Shown here: piece after piece, positions 9,850-19,300 of the stretch
Layout: every line of letters begins with the position of its first letter
Position numbering within the stretch: the stretch's first letter is position 1
Source: Roridomyces roridus
Taxonomy: Eukaryota; Basidiomycota; Agaricomycetes; Agaricales; Mycenaceae
DNA length: 31,226 bases
Assembly (NCBI GenBank): GCA_029378245.1
Contig: JARKIF010000305.1
Coordinates: 1-31,226 of the forward strand
Reading direction: 5' to 3'
Notes under the pieces: generated by a model
The model's database searches: none
Told to the model about the DNA's origin: nothing
What the model saw: the letters and a program-made list of their open reading frames with translations, nothing else
Translations under genes and position numbers: made by a program

Positions 9850-10320
9850 TCAACAGCCGTGGTGCCTGGGCCTACTGAGCTGAGGGCGGGGCTTGACCGT
9901 CAACGGCTGGACGATCTCAACGTCGCTGTGGTCGGGCGAGATGGGCGGGAAGGGGCACGTGCATTCGGGGTGAGAGGGCCGTTCCTTGAGCGGGAGGTAT
10001 TCCAGGTCGTAGTGGGCGACAGAGGCGTGAGGGAGGTCAACGCGTCGTGGGGCGCTGCTGGGCGTGCTAGTTAGCGATACCAAGTGTGGTGTGGGTGGGC
10101 TGTCGGGCTGGTGTCCACTGGAGAAGGTGTAAAAGAGCTTTCCATGGCTCTTCGTGCCCTTGGGAGAGAGTTTGGTCAACGGCGGGACTGAAATGGAGGG
10201 GATACTGCGACGCACGAGTCTCGAGAGGACACCCTTCGTCCTTCAGCGACAGCTGCAGTGTCTCGCTCACACAGAATAGACAGTAGAAAGAACGCTCGAG
10301 CGGTCGTTGATATCGCACAT
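9850..10320 (-). CDS. possible small proline-rich protein, unrecognised
   Basis: A tentative model. The ATG at 10318-10320 gives MCDINDRSSVLSTVYS. A 39-nt intron starting GTGTGAGCG and ending GACGAAG would join GVLSRLVRRSIPS and a long frame with motifs SVAHYDLEYLPLKERPSH and HPECTCPFPPISPDH, ending HHGC-stop at 9850. Total about 137 aa, no signal peptide, no known domain. The even amino-acid composition of the 9850-10215 part is the main support. The short intron and lack of homology keep confidence low. Confidence 0.35.
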
Positions 10321-10610
10321 GGCTGGCGGGAGGGTGGCGGGGACGTAGCGGTTTTGCGCAGGAAGGAGTGAGGATGGAAGCGAGAGGCAAGCGAGCCACA
10401 ACAAAGGGCGGCGAGAATACGGCAGCACGGATGGCCGAAGAACTGGCCGAGAACAGCGCCACCATCACCTTCCTCATTGGGAAGTGGAGCTGTGGGCAAA
10501 TGCCAACAGTGGAGTCTCTCTGTCTTTTCCGAGTCGCACCGAAACTCAAGTGTTGATCCAGGTCAACGATTTCCGTGCATAAACAACAAGATGCTGACAC
10601 ACCTAGACCC

Positions 10611-12203
10611 ATGCACTCCCCCTTCTCCAGCATCCTCCATACGAGCGCCGTGCCTTCACACGCGGAATGCCAGCAAATCAAGGACCTCCTTCGCGTTCCA
10701 CGCCAGGAGATGGCTCGTCTGCAACATCTGATTGACGAGGCGACTCAAAGAAAAGATGAACTCCAACACTTCGTGGATGCACACACCGCCCTGTTGTCGT
10801 CAGCGCGACGCCTTCCGGACGACATCCTCCGGGAGATCTTCCTCGCATGCCTTTCCCCGACAGGCAACCCCGCCTTCTGTACCGACCAGTCGCCTCTACT
10901 CGTCTCCCAAATCTCCAGTGCTTGGCGCAGAGTCGCTCTCTCGACACCCCGTCTTTGGGCATCCATGCACATCGCGGTGCCAGATCAAAAGAGGCTCGAC
11001 GGTCTCACAGAACAAATCAGTCTATGGTTATCCAGATCCGGAGCCGTCCCTCTGTCGATCTCGTTAGCCTTCTCTCAAACGGCCACCTGGACGCCGGATG
11101 GACTTTGCGATATATCATCGCTTCTCTCCATTCTTCTCATGGAGTCCCAGCGGTGGCGGAACATCCATTTGACAGTGTCGAATGCAGCTGCGAATTTCTT
11201 CATCCCTCGACTCATCTCTGCCGACGTCCCTCTGCTGCATTCGATGTCGTTCAGCAATGACGTCCCTTATAATGCTCGAACGTGGACGCCCGATGTGGAC
11301 TTTTCACATCCGCCGCTATCGTTCCTGGGGACTGATAGCCTGCGCAGTTTGACTACCTCTGTTTACAGCCTCGGTCTACACACACCCGCGGTCGTGTCCT
11401 GGTACACTCTAGTTCACCTGAAGTTGGAGGCGGACAGCCACGGGGGTATCTCTTACTCCTCCGCTCTGCAGGTCTTGTCGCAATGTCACTTCCTCGAGTA
11501 CTGTGTGATTCCCCTCCACCGGCCCCACCGGGACTCTCCACCCGCAGCCAGCGTCGCACATTTCGCCCTCCCATATCTCACCGAGTTGTATCTTGGCGTG
11601 GCGTTCAACGCATTCGACCAACACACCAAATTCTTCAGTTGCATGTCTCTCCCGGCCCTGCGTTCGCTGCAATGCAGGGGTAGTGGTATCCGCACCAACG
11701 ATGGGCGCGTCCTCCGCGAAGCCTTCTTCCCGCAAGACTTATCTACGCTCGAGCATCTCAAGTTCGAGGTCCCCCGTTTTCCCAAGGCCGTGTTCCTCGA
11801 CATGCTCCCGGAGATGACGTCCCTGCGGAAGCTGCACATGACGCGCGAGTTGCTGTTGGAACAACCCGTCGAGGGAGATGATGCGATGCACACGTCCGAC
11901 CTGCTCGTGCACCTCACCGTCCCTGACTCCGGAGAAGTTGTACTTCCACAGCTTCGACAACTGGATCTCGGGACATTCAGAGCTCAGCCTGAATCCCAAA
12001 TTGTCAACTTCGTTCGATCTAGACGGGCGGGCTCTCGCGTCGGCGTGGCGCGGCTCGAGCGGTTCTCTGGGAGATTGGATCGATTGTCTGGGATCGAGGT
12101 CTTGGAGAAACTCGTGGATGAAGTGGCTGAAGGGTTGGAGATGGAGCTGAGGTATACTGGATTCCCGCCACCTCGATATTCGCCGATGGAAGGGATCCTG
12201 TAG
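10611..12203 (+). CDS. F-box-like protein, 530 aa, single exon
   Basis: Typical agaric F-box-like protein. An N-terminal heptad-like helix (residues about 15-65) leads into SARRLPDDILREIFLACLSP and SAWRRVALSTPRLWASMHI, the F-box-like core, followed by about 400 residues of leucine-rich, LRR-like sequence. Such proteins are thought to bind Skp1 and recruit substrates to SCF ubiquitin ligases; the target is unknown. I chose the ATG at 10611 (MHSPFSSIL) because the paralogue at 14277-15872 starts MDSPFSDIL; the open frame runs 12 codons further upstream without an ATG. The stop lies 33 bp before the right inverted-repeat arm. No intron is needed. Confidence 0.9.
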   Translation: MHSPFSSILHTSAVPSHAECQQIKDLLRVPRQEMARLQHLIDEATQRKDELQHFVDAHTALLSSARRLPDDILREIFLACLSPTGNPAFCTDQSPLLVSQISSAWRRVALSTPRLWASMHIAVPDQKRLDGLTEQISLWLSRSGAVPLSISLAFSQTATWTPDGLCDISSLLSILLMESQRWRNIHLTVSNAAANFFIPRLISADVPLLHSMSFSNDVPYNARTWTPDVDFSHPPLSFLGTDSLRSLTTSVYSLGLHTPAVVSWYTLVHLKLEADSHGGISYSSALQVLSQCHFLEYCVIPLHRPHRDSPPAASVAHFALPYLTELYLGVAFNAFDQHTKFFSCMSLPALRSLQCRGSGIRTNDGRVLREAFFPQDLSTLEHLKFEVPRFPKAVFLDMLPEMTSLRKLHMTRELLLEQPVEGDDAMHTSDLLVHLTVPDSGEVVLPQLRQLDLGTFRAQPESQIVNFVRSRRAGSRVGVARLERFSGRLDRLSGIEVLEKLVDEVAEGLEMELRYTGFPPPRYSPMEGIL

Positions 12204-12440
12204 CCCCGAGTGAAGCTTGAAGAATTTCATTGCGCACACTTTTTCTCGTCTCTCTCTTTTATTTACCTTTGTTTTCAACAGGCCGTGAATATTGTTGCTA
12301 CTGAATCGCGATACGATCACAGAAGACCTGTGAGCTTTGACCACTTCTTCGTTCGAGAAGCTTTGACCTTGGTGGTGTGGCACGAGCGAATTGTTCAAGA
12401 AAATACCTTTGCGGCCCAAGCGCTGGTCTGTGATGGCCAG

Positions 12441-12446
12441 TATAAA
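12441..12446 (+). promoter_or_regulatory. TATA box upstream of the 156-aa gene
   Basis: TATAAA, 5 nt before a first in-frame ATG (12452) and 32 nt before the ATG at 12479. It argues that the second ATG is the start. Confidence 0.45.
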
Positions 12447-12478
12447 ATACCATGTCTGCTTCGTCTCTGCCCATCACC

Positions 12479-13072
12479 ATGTCCCGCCGAATCTCGCACC
12501 ATCAAACCCCTAAGACTTTCGAACTGCCCTCGTTCACCCAATTGCTCTCCGAGGTGAATCAGCTGGAGCGCATCCCGCTCGGCGATTCCTCTCCCAGTGA
12601 GGTGCGTCTTTGTATCTTGTGAAATCCTACTCAGCTTTACTGAATGCCTCGTTCGGATTCAGACTTCTCCCCTGTCGCACCCTGGGATCCAAATGGACGA
12701 GACCCTCCATATCGGGCCCCCGGTATGCTCTGGGTGTTATCTGCACGAGAGTAACGGACGATACACACCCTCGCGGGTTCTATTCACTCCCGTTAATCTC
12801 CCCAACTCCGAATCCTCCAACGCACATCCTGTCGGTATTTCCCTGAAAGCCCTGTTCGAGGGCCGGCGTTGCATGGAATTTCCCAACGCCGTGGTCCTGC
12901 CGACACAGCCTCTAGGTTTGTTCTGGCTCAACTTGAACGTGCGTCCGGACTCCGATTCACTTTTCGCTTTTCCTCCTCTGACATTGGTATTTTGCCTCAG
13001 GCCTGCGGGATGCAGTTTTGGGCGTTCTTGATAGAATTCAACAGTTCGGAAGTGTGGGACTGCACTTACTAA
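12479..13072 (+). CDS. hypothetical protein, 156 aa, three exons, within inverted repeat
   Basis: I do not recognise this protein. Exons: 12479-12601, 12663-12938, 13001-13072; both introns have GTGCGTC donors and CAG acceptors, and phase 0 junctions. The product starts MSRRISHHQTPKTFEL, contains TQLLSEVNQLERIPLGD, then a more globular part (LHIGPPVCSGCYLHE, VGISLKALFEGRRCMEFP, LGLFWLNLN) and ends FNSSEVWDCTY. There is no signal peptide or membrane segment. All splice junctions keep frame, and the exon 3 frame is open only in this arrangement. The second copy in the left arm is broken. The gene travels with the inverted repeat, so it may belong to a duplicated host segment rather than to a transposon. 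Confidence 0.65.
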
Positions 13073-13537
13073 GTTACTCTACACGCTGACTGGTGAACTT
13101 GAATGAACACCAACCGCTTCAAACCATCATCGATGAAATATGTTGAGGTCACGGTTGAGGAGTCTTGGAAGGAGTCCATGCGCTTGAGCGCGTATTGTTC
13201 CACTGGTGCCGCGTGCGAGGTTCAAGACTTCAAGTTGAACTTGGCGGTGGAAACTCCGGCCTTGAGTTGGCCCTCTGAATCTGCAGCCATAGCCTTCATA
13301 TGAATGAACAAACTTGGTGAGACTCTTCCCAGATGGAGTTCCAGATAGCACTCAGCCAACACTCAGCAGAATCCAACTGGAGCGGGAATCCAACGCAATT
13401 GATGACCACGTCAATCAACAGTCATCACGTCGGAGTCGCGCTCGCTCTGGGCTGCGCTCTCCCGCCGACTGCCCGCCTACCGCCCATGCCTTTCCCATGT
13501 CAATGATGTCACACATCTCAGTCCCTGGCCTTCACGC

Positions 13538-13621
13538 GGAGTCGTGGCGCAATGGCTAGCGTGTTTGGCTTCGATTGCCCAAACAACCAAAAGGCTGCAG
13601 GTTCGAGTCCTGCCGACTTCG
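13538..13621 (+). tRNA. tRNA-Arg (anticodon UCG) with 11-nt intron
   Basis: A full cloverleaf can be drawn: acceptor stem GGAGTCG/CGACTTC with one G-U pair, D stem GCGC/GCGT, anticodon stem TTTGG/CCAAA, a five-base variable loop, and T stem GCAGG/CCTGC with loop TTCGAGT. Box A is TGGCGCAATGG and box B is GGTTCGAGTCC. The anticodon TCG is at 13571-13573. The intron (13575-13585) sits in the canonical place after base 37, leaving a mature length of 73 nt. A T7 run follows at once. The 5' 31 nt are shared with the inverted-repeat left arm and with three further repeat units near 4265-4801. Confidence 0.92.
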
Positions 13622-13622
13622 C

Positions 13623-13629
13623 TTTTTTT
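13623..13629 (+). terminator. RNA polymerase III terminator
   Basis: Run of seven T directly after the tRNA discriminator base and one C. Confidence 0.85.
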
Positions 13630-13745
13630 GAAGATCTTCGTTCCCTCACAAATTTCCCGGGAAACTTCCTGCTTTTCATACCAGTACTTCTGTACAATCA
13701 CATTACAAAGCCTCAGTGTTTTTCGTCCATTTTCTCAATAGACAC

Positions 13746-13784
13746 AAGGCTGCAGGGTTCCAGGTGCTGCCCACTTCGCCTTTT
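13746..13784 (+). repeat. degenerate second copy of the tRNA-Arg 3' half
   Basis: AAGGCTGCAG, a damaged T arm, CCCACTTCGCC and TTTT follow the same order as the 3' half of the tRNA at 13592-13629. Box B is destroyed. It probably derives from local duplication. Confidence 0.5.
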
Positions 13785-13854
13785 ATACTCCCGTGCCTCA
13801 CAGATTCCATGGCCAACACTTAGAAATGTTACTTCATTACGATGCAAACCCCAC

Positions 13855-13875
13855 CGGCGGCGCGAGGCGCCGCCG
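13855..13875. other. GC-only hairpin
   Basis: Nine-bp perfect stem (CGGCGGCGC/GCGCCGCCG) with a GAG loop, followed by further CCG triplets. It sits in otherwise AT-balanced non-coding DNA between the tRNA and the next gene, where I see no protein-coding gene (13630-14276). Confidence 0.5.
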
Positions 13876-14276
13876 CCGCCGCGGTGCCGGGTGGCCTTCA
13901 CGCTCTTTCACACCGACAAGCTGGTTTGGATTTACATCCATACTAGTAGTGCAAAAGACCCAGATAGATTGTTCGACTTCCATTGCTTCAATAACCAAAG
14001 CGCTGCAAACCTGGCTTTTGCTACCCCTCCTCCTGGTTTGCAGCTTCTTTGGAAGCCAGTTGAACCAGCAAGGAACCACGACTTTCCTTTCATTCATGAT
14101 ACTCGCAGATACCCCTCTGCATAGCTGGAGTTGAGAATATCCAACTACGCAAGGCTGCCAGAAGAAAAAGGTTGCACTTGAACGCGTTGCTCGCACCTAA
14201 TTTCGACATTTCCGCCGCTTCTTTTCCTCCACAAAACCCCGTAACATAGATGATCCAACCACAAGAGCTAATGTAA

Positions 14277-15872
14277 TTAGACATAATCCTGCGTCCCCTC
14301 CAGGGCCGAATACGCAGCCGGCATTTCAAGATACGTGAGATCAACCTTGAGACCCGCGGCCACCGCCTCCTGGATTTCCGGAACAGCCATGATATCGAGT
14401 TGAATCCCTCGTTGAAAGTCGCAAACAACGCGCGAGAGGGGAGAGTGTAACCGGGACTGGATAAATTGAAGGAGAGTCTCGTCCGGGAGAGCTTGGAATC
14501 CCGCCAGTTTGAGCATTTGGAGCTGAGGACACGGCGGCTGTGGAGTTTCGGCCGTCGGCATGAGATGGATGAGAAAGTTGAGGTCCTGGGTGTGCGGTTC
14601 AGATGATATGGAAAGTTCTCGAAGGGCAGGCGTCTCCGAGAGAATCTCGATGAGGAGCTCCGTAGGTAGGTTACCCAAATCCACGTGCAGGTATTCGAGC
14701 ATGTGAAGCTCGTTAGGGAAGATCTGCTGACGCGGAAAAGGTATTTGTCCCGGTCGAATGAGACCTTGAGAGTGGAAGGAGCGGAGAATGGGGAGTGTGA
14801 GGTCCTTGAATAGCTGTGTGGCTCCATCCAAAAGCGAGGTCCGCTCCTCGTTCAAAACGGTGAGCTCGGTGAGGAATGGAAGTGAAATTTGTTGGGGTCG
14901 TGAATATGAGATAGAGGCCGCATGGTTGGCCCTGACAATGTAGAGCTTGCATGTTTCGAGGAGAGGGCACCGTGATAAGATGCCCAGGGCGATGTCGTTT
15001 GTGATCCCTCGACGCAGGTAGCGTAGGATGGACAAGTGTTTTAAATTTCTCCAGACTATCGGCGCCCGGAGATATATTTCCGACCCCGGAATCGTCAGGC
15101 TTTGAAGGTTGTTGGCGCCCAAGAGACGCCACACGGGGTTAGAGTCCGACTGTATGTTTTGTGGAGCCAGTAGCGCTATTACCGGGTTACGGGGTCGAAA
15201 TTCGACCGAGAAGGAGCGCAACAGGGGGACGGCCTCCGGATCGAGCATACAGATGGGGGAGTAGCTCGGGGAGTCCGTGAAGATGAGGTGGATTCTGCTC
15301 CATCGGTGACACTCCGCAAGGAGGACCGATAATAGTGGGGAAATGTCGCAACCCGAGTCTGTGTTGGCATCTGCGAAGGCGGCCTTGGAGAACCCAAGCG
15401 ATATATTCAACGGAACGGCACCGGATCTGCGCAACCAGGCGCCGACCTGGTCTGTCAGACGGCTAACCTTCCCCTCGTCCGGGACAGCGATGTGGATTGA
15501 GACCCAGAGGCGCGGCGTCTCCAGCGCAATGTGACGCCACGCGCTGCAAATCTGGCCCAAAAGCAGAGGTGATTCCTGCCAGGAAATGGCGGGATTCCTG
15601 TGTTCCGGCAGTGAAGCCAAGAATACGGCCCGGACGATATCGTCTGGGAGTCTGCGGGCCGGGGACAACAAGGCAAGATGTGCGTCCGTGAAGGAGTGGA
15701 GATCGTCCCGCTTTTGGTATGCCACGTAGAGCAGTTTCTCAAGGCGAGCGATCTCCTGGTCGAGTTGTACTAGCTGCTGGAGAGGGTCCTCCAGAGACTG
15801 GCGGATCTGTTGGCACTCTCGATCTGAGGGCACGGTGTTGGTACGCAGGATGTCACTGAACGGAGAGTCCAT
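14277..15872 (-). CDS. F-box-like protein, 531 aa, single exon
   Basis: Paralogue of the protein at 10611-12203 along its whole length. It starts MDSPFSDILRTNTVPSDREC, has a coiled-coil-like helix (about residues 25-60), then SPARRLPDDIVRAVFLASLP and SAWRHIALETPRLWVSIHI as the F-box-like core, then a leucine-rich, LRR-like region ending SALEGTQDYV. Predicted role: substrate receptor of an SCF ubiquitin ligase; target unknown. The frame is intact. It lies convergent to the other F-box gene, with the inverted-repeat arm and the tRNA between them. An 11-bp palindrome lies about 120 bp upstream of the start. Confidence 0.9.
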   Translation of the reverse strand: MDSPFSDILRTNTVPSDRECQQIRQSLEDPLQQLVQLDQEIARLEKLLYVAYQKRDDLHSFTDAHLALLSPARRLPDDIVRAVFLASLPEHRNPAISWQESPLLLGQICSAWRHIALETPRLWVSIHIAVPDEGKVSRLTDQVGAWLRRSGAVPLNISLGFSKAAFADANTDSGCDISPLLSVLLAECHRWSRIHLIFTDSPSYSPICMLDPEAVPLLRSFSVEFRPRNPVIALLAPQNIQSDSNPVWRLLGANNLQSLTIPGSEIYLRAPIVWRNLKHLSILRYLRRGITNDIALGILSRCPLLETCKLYIVRANHAASISYSRPQQISLPFLTELTVLNEERTSLLDGATQLFKDLTLPILRSFHSQGLIRPGQIPFPRQQIFPNELHMLEYLHVDLGNLPTELLIEILSETPALRELSISSEPHTQDLNFLIHLMPTAETPQPPCPQLQMLKLAGFQALPDETLLQFIQSRLHSPLSRVVCDFQRGIQLDIMAVPEIQEAVAAGLKVDLTYLEMPAAYSALEGTQDYV

Positions 15873-15989
15873 CTGTCATCGCGGTGAGTGCCGGCCGTTT
15901 CTCGATTCAACTGGCTTGCCTTGGGATAGTCTGGATTGAGGTGCTCACTGCTGGTGAGGGCAAGGTGAGAGAGAAGCGATCAAGGCTGT

Positions 15990-16023
15990 GCTGACAGTAT
16001 CTAAGTACATATATACTGTCAGC
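15990..16023. promoter_or_regulatory. 11-bp perfect palindrome, candidate operator or hairpin
   Basis: GCTGACAGTAT at 15990-16000 and its exact complement ATACTGTCAGC at 16013-16023, with a 12-nt spacer. It lies in the region (15873-16196) between the start of the F-box gene and the end of the MFS gene, where no coding sequence is seen. Confidence 0.4.
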
Positions 16024-16196
16024 CTGTCATCTTCGCGTCATCCATGCATTCAACAGAAGCAGACTTCGAGGCGAATACCGTACTTTTTCCAAGATCCTGC
16101 AGTTCACTGCAAACGTCCTCGCAAGGTTTTCAAATTCAACTGTGCCTCGTTACAGTTGGCCTCGAGAGATTGATTTTCTACACTTGAGATGCCAGA

Positions 16197-17960
16197 CTAA
16201 TCTCTCCGGGTACTACTTGACCGGTGGACTTTTTTGTCCGCCTTCTCCGGCAAATATCTAACCGCAACCCAAAACCCGAGCGCCAAACTGGTGAGGAGCA
16301 CCCAAATAATCTGACCTCCAAGTATCTGCGTCCGCGCGCCGATGGCAAAGATGCTGGAAAACACCCCTGGGATGAGGGCGCGCAACGCAGCGGTGAGTGT
16401 GAGTGAGATCGCAGTGAGGGTACCCAGGGTGTTGGGTGCTGGTGCGACATCGTTCACGGCGAGTTGCATGGAGGCTGCGAAATGTTTGTCTTCTACTCGA
16501 TTCAAGAGAGAAGAAAGACTCACTGTAGCACCAACTAACCGACGCCCCACAGATCTGCAAGGCCGGCAGCATAATCCAAAAGGCTTTCGTCCACCCGTTC
16601 TTGAGTAAAAGATTCGCGACGGGGTTGAGAGCCATAAAGATGGGATAAACGTATGTGAAGCGTCGGAAGACGCCGTTTGTGCCCCAGCGTCGCTGTACAA
16701 ATGGATAAGGGATAAGCCAGATTGCTTGAGAGAGTCCGGTGAGGCCGAGGAAGAAGGATATTTGGAGAGGGGAGAGGCCAAGGCCGCCCAAATGGACTAT
16801 TGTAAGTGTGAGCTTCGAATAGATGGATGGAGAGAAGAATCTTACCGGAGGTGAACCAGAATAAAGTAATGACTATATGGATTTGTTTGAATTCATCATT
16901 CAAGACAAGAAGGATACGGACCTGCGGTGTAACCGAGCCCGATGAGAGCCAAATGGGAGGACACAAACAGAACGGCAGCGACTCCAGGTGCCTTGAGAAC
17001 CTCCCAAGTAGACATCGGAGGGGATGCAGAGCCTGAGGATTTCCCGTCCTTGGAATTATCCAGAGTCTAGTCCAAGTCAGCCAACTCCGTGAAACGTGGA
17101 AGGAAATCCGACCTCTTTGACATAAACAGCACACAAGACAGCGGCACTGGCAGCTACACTGCCCGTGACGAGCGTAGGGAGCAGGTATGGGTACACCTCG
17201 AAGAGATATATCCGACCGAAAATGGAGGGATAGTTGATGGTCGGCTCGGACAGGGAACCGCCTGAGAAGCGTCAGTCAAGGGGACAATGGAGATGGAAAC
17301 GACCGACCGATTAGCGGTCCCAGGAAAATGCCAATGTTCCCCGCGAAGGAAAAGAGGCTGAAAGCTTGCGCCTGCGTGGCAGGGGTAGAATTCTCCGTGA
17401 TCATAGCACGGATCGTCCTGCGTAAAATGAGCACGGAGCACCAGAAGAAGCACCAAAGACATACACGACAGACCCGGCGAACGCGCCAGCAAGACACCGG
17501 AACATGATCATTTGCCAGATGCCTTGGCTCAATCCAAACATGGCCGAGGCGACGGACATACCGCAAAGGGAGAATATCAAGACGGGTTTGCGGCCTATGC
17601 GATCCGAGACGCGTCCGTAGCCAATCATGACCAGCATTTGGGTCAAGGAGAAGAGGGATTCCTGCGAAAGGCGTCATGAGCACCACCCACTTGAAACACT
17701 GTGAGTGGACGTACAATCAGCCCAGCGTAGAATCCAACGTCCGTCTCGGGAATCCCAGCTTGCTCGTTGATCATTTTATTGATAAACGGAAAGATGGAGA
17801 AGAAGGCTATGGGGTCGATGAGGCGCGCGTAGCAGAGGAGCAGAATTTGGCCCATCGGTAGAGGCTTTTCGACGGGCTCGGGTTCGCCATCGGAGCGCCT
17901 GTTCTCGGTGTCTACGAGGAGAGGAGTCGTCTCTGAAGCATCCGCAGCTCGGGGCGACAT
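16197..17960 (-). CDS. MFS transporter, about 474 aa, eight exons
   Basis: Major facilitator of the fungal multidrug/organic-ion type (DHA1-like). Exons (minus strand order): 17715-17960, 17465-17661, 17308-17417, 17113-17261, 16922-17066, 16846-16872 (27 nt), 16524-16796, 16197-16474; introns are 46-53 nt, GT-AG. The N-terminus MSPRAADASETTPLLVD is soluble. Twelve membrane segments can be picked, beginning with LLLCYARLIDPIAFFSIFPF. MFS motif A is clear after the second segment (GYGRVSDRIGRKP). Between segments 6 and 7 there is a hydrophilic loop (KDGKSSGSASPP). It likely exports or takes up a small organic molecule across the plasma or vacuolar membrane; the substrate cannot be read. The total of 475 codons with all junctions in frame supports the model. 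Confidence 0.88.
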
Positions 17961-18526
17961 GGTGGTTTGACCGTGAGGGCGAGTCACATGGGTTTCACAA
18001 AAAGGATGATAAATCGTTGATAAATCCGGAAGAGTTTCGGATAACGCCATACCTTTTGAAATTTTCTGACTCTGAGTCTGAATCTGGACATCTATGCAAC
18101 GAAATTCGGCTTGGGAAGGATGTGGAGGAGAATGTTCCTCCGAAGCCACGGAGATTCCCAAGGTTCTCTTGAAACTTGACCAAAACTCGACTCGAGCCTT
18201 GCTCGAGCCCAGAACGGTGGACGACGGTGGCAATACTCATGTCCAAGAGTCCCATTAATTTCGCGTGGTGCCCATACGCATCTCGTCATCTACAAAAACG
18301 TCCAACGTACAGTGCTTTCCAAGAAAAAATGATGCTCTGCGCGTGTTGGAGTCGGACCAGTGGGAGAGCATGTTTCCCGCCCTGCGATCCCTTGCCACTC
18401 GAATGGCACACCAAATCCGTCGGAAGACGAAGCAAACGTCTACGCCTGGCATCGTCAGCCTAGAGAAAACAGGACAGTGGTATTCACGACGCACCGACGG
18501 TCAAACCATACGAGAGAGAACACACC
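17961..18526. other. intergenic, promoter side of the MFS gene
   Basis: No gene seen. The open frame extends 5' of the chosen MFS start but is not MFS-like; the ATG at 17960 is preferred because the downstream start resembles the family N-terminus. Confidence 0.4.
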
Positions 18527-19261
18527 TCAAAATCGTATGGAGAATGGACCAAGGTCATCGTCAGAATCCTCCACAGGCGCCTCCTGGACCTCTTTGGGTT
18601 TGCTCTTGGCCTTCTTCTTCTTGGGACCGCTCGTGTCTGGGCTCGCAGCGCGCTTCAAAGACGAGGTCTCCCGCCCCGACACCTTCGACTGTGAGGCGTC
18701 GCCATCCAACAGATACGCAAGAATGGCAGCCGCCTCGCTTTGTAGGGTCTCCACGGACTTCGCCGTGGTGTTTTCGGCCAATCCTCTTTCGTACACGACG
18801 CGGCGGCTCTGCCTCGCCGAAGACGGGCCACGGTACCATGAGATCATGCCTTTGGATTCCGACGGCGTGATGGTCACCCAAAGCGCATAGTTGGGCAGGT
18901 GAGGGTGATTCACAATCCATTCAGATTGAGGCCACAACCCCCGGGATGAGAGTGGCGCAGCCGTGTCGGACCACCGTTTCCATTTCCCGTCGGCAGTTTT
19001 GCCGTACAAGGCGTAGGCGTCGAGTGTAAGATCGAGGTACATGTCTCCCGGTATTCCGACGTCGAGATTGGCGCAGGGTGGACCGCGGTCGGAGAACAGG
19101 CGATACGGAATTTTGAAACGGCCGTTCGGGAGTGGGGCAATCTGGTACGGATAGTCGGGAGGCAACTCGACAACGGGGAGGAGCTTGAGTTGGCTGGCGA
19201 GTTTGGGTTGAATGCGAGAGACTGGATCCGCGTTGGTGAGGCAGGGGTGTTCGGAGGACAT
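18527..19261 (-). CDS. hypothetical protein, 244 aa, with basic and acidic tail
   Basis: I do not recognise a named family. The body has aromatic- and proline-rich motifs (VVELPPDYPYQIAPLPNGR, LDLTLDAYALYGKT, PNYALWVTITPSESKGMISW) consistent with one compact domain. The tail has GPKKKKAKSKPKEV, a likely nuclear-localisation signal, then EDSDDDLGPFSIRF. No signal peptide. The frame continues upstream into MITE sequence, so I take the ATG at 19261 (MSSEHPCLTNAD), just outside the element, as the start. A nuclear role is inferred only from the tail. Confidence 0.7.
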   Translation of the reverse strand: MSSEHPCLTNADPVSRIQPKLASQLKLLPVVELPPDYPYQIAPLPNGRFKIPYRLFSDRGPPCANLDVGIPGDMYLDLTLDAYALYGKTADGKWKRWSDTAAPLSSRGLWPQSEWIVNHPHLPNYALWVTITPSESKGMISWYRGPSSARQSRRVVYERGLAENTTAKSVETLQSEAAAILAYLLDGDASQSKVSGRETSSLKRAASPDTSGPKKKKAKSKPKEVQEAPVEDSDDDLGPFSIRF

Positions 19262-19300
19262 GATGGTAAGAAGGAAACAGATTGTCATCACCTGATCACG

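Larger units (their letters stand above)
12237..13568. repeat. right arm of 1.3-kb inverted repeat
   Basis: Inverted copy of 4893-6199. It has 20 nt absent from the left arm at about 12411-12430, between CCTTT and TGATGG. It contains an intact 156-codon gene. The arm ends at the 5' side of the anticodon stem of the tRNA-Arg gene, which continues uninterrupted beyond it only on this side. Confidence 0.9.

Noticed and set aside
13127..13351. 74-codon frame also present at 5109-5333
   Set aside because: It is antisense or downstream of the 156-aa gene and is kept only because the inverted-repeat arms are identical.
13552..14124. 190-codon plus-strand frame over the tRNA
   Set aside because: It overlaps the tRNA gene, its terminator and repeats, and has no family resemblance.
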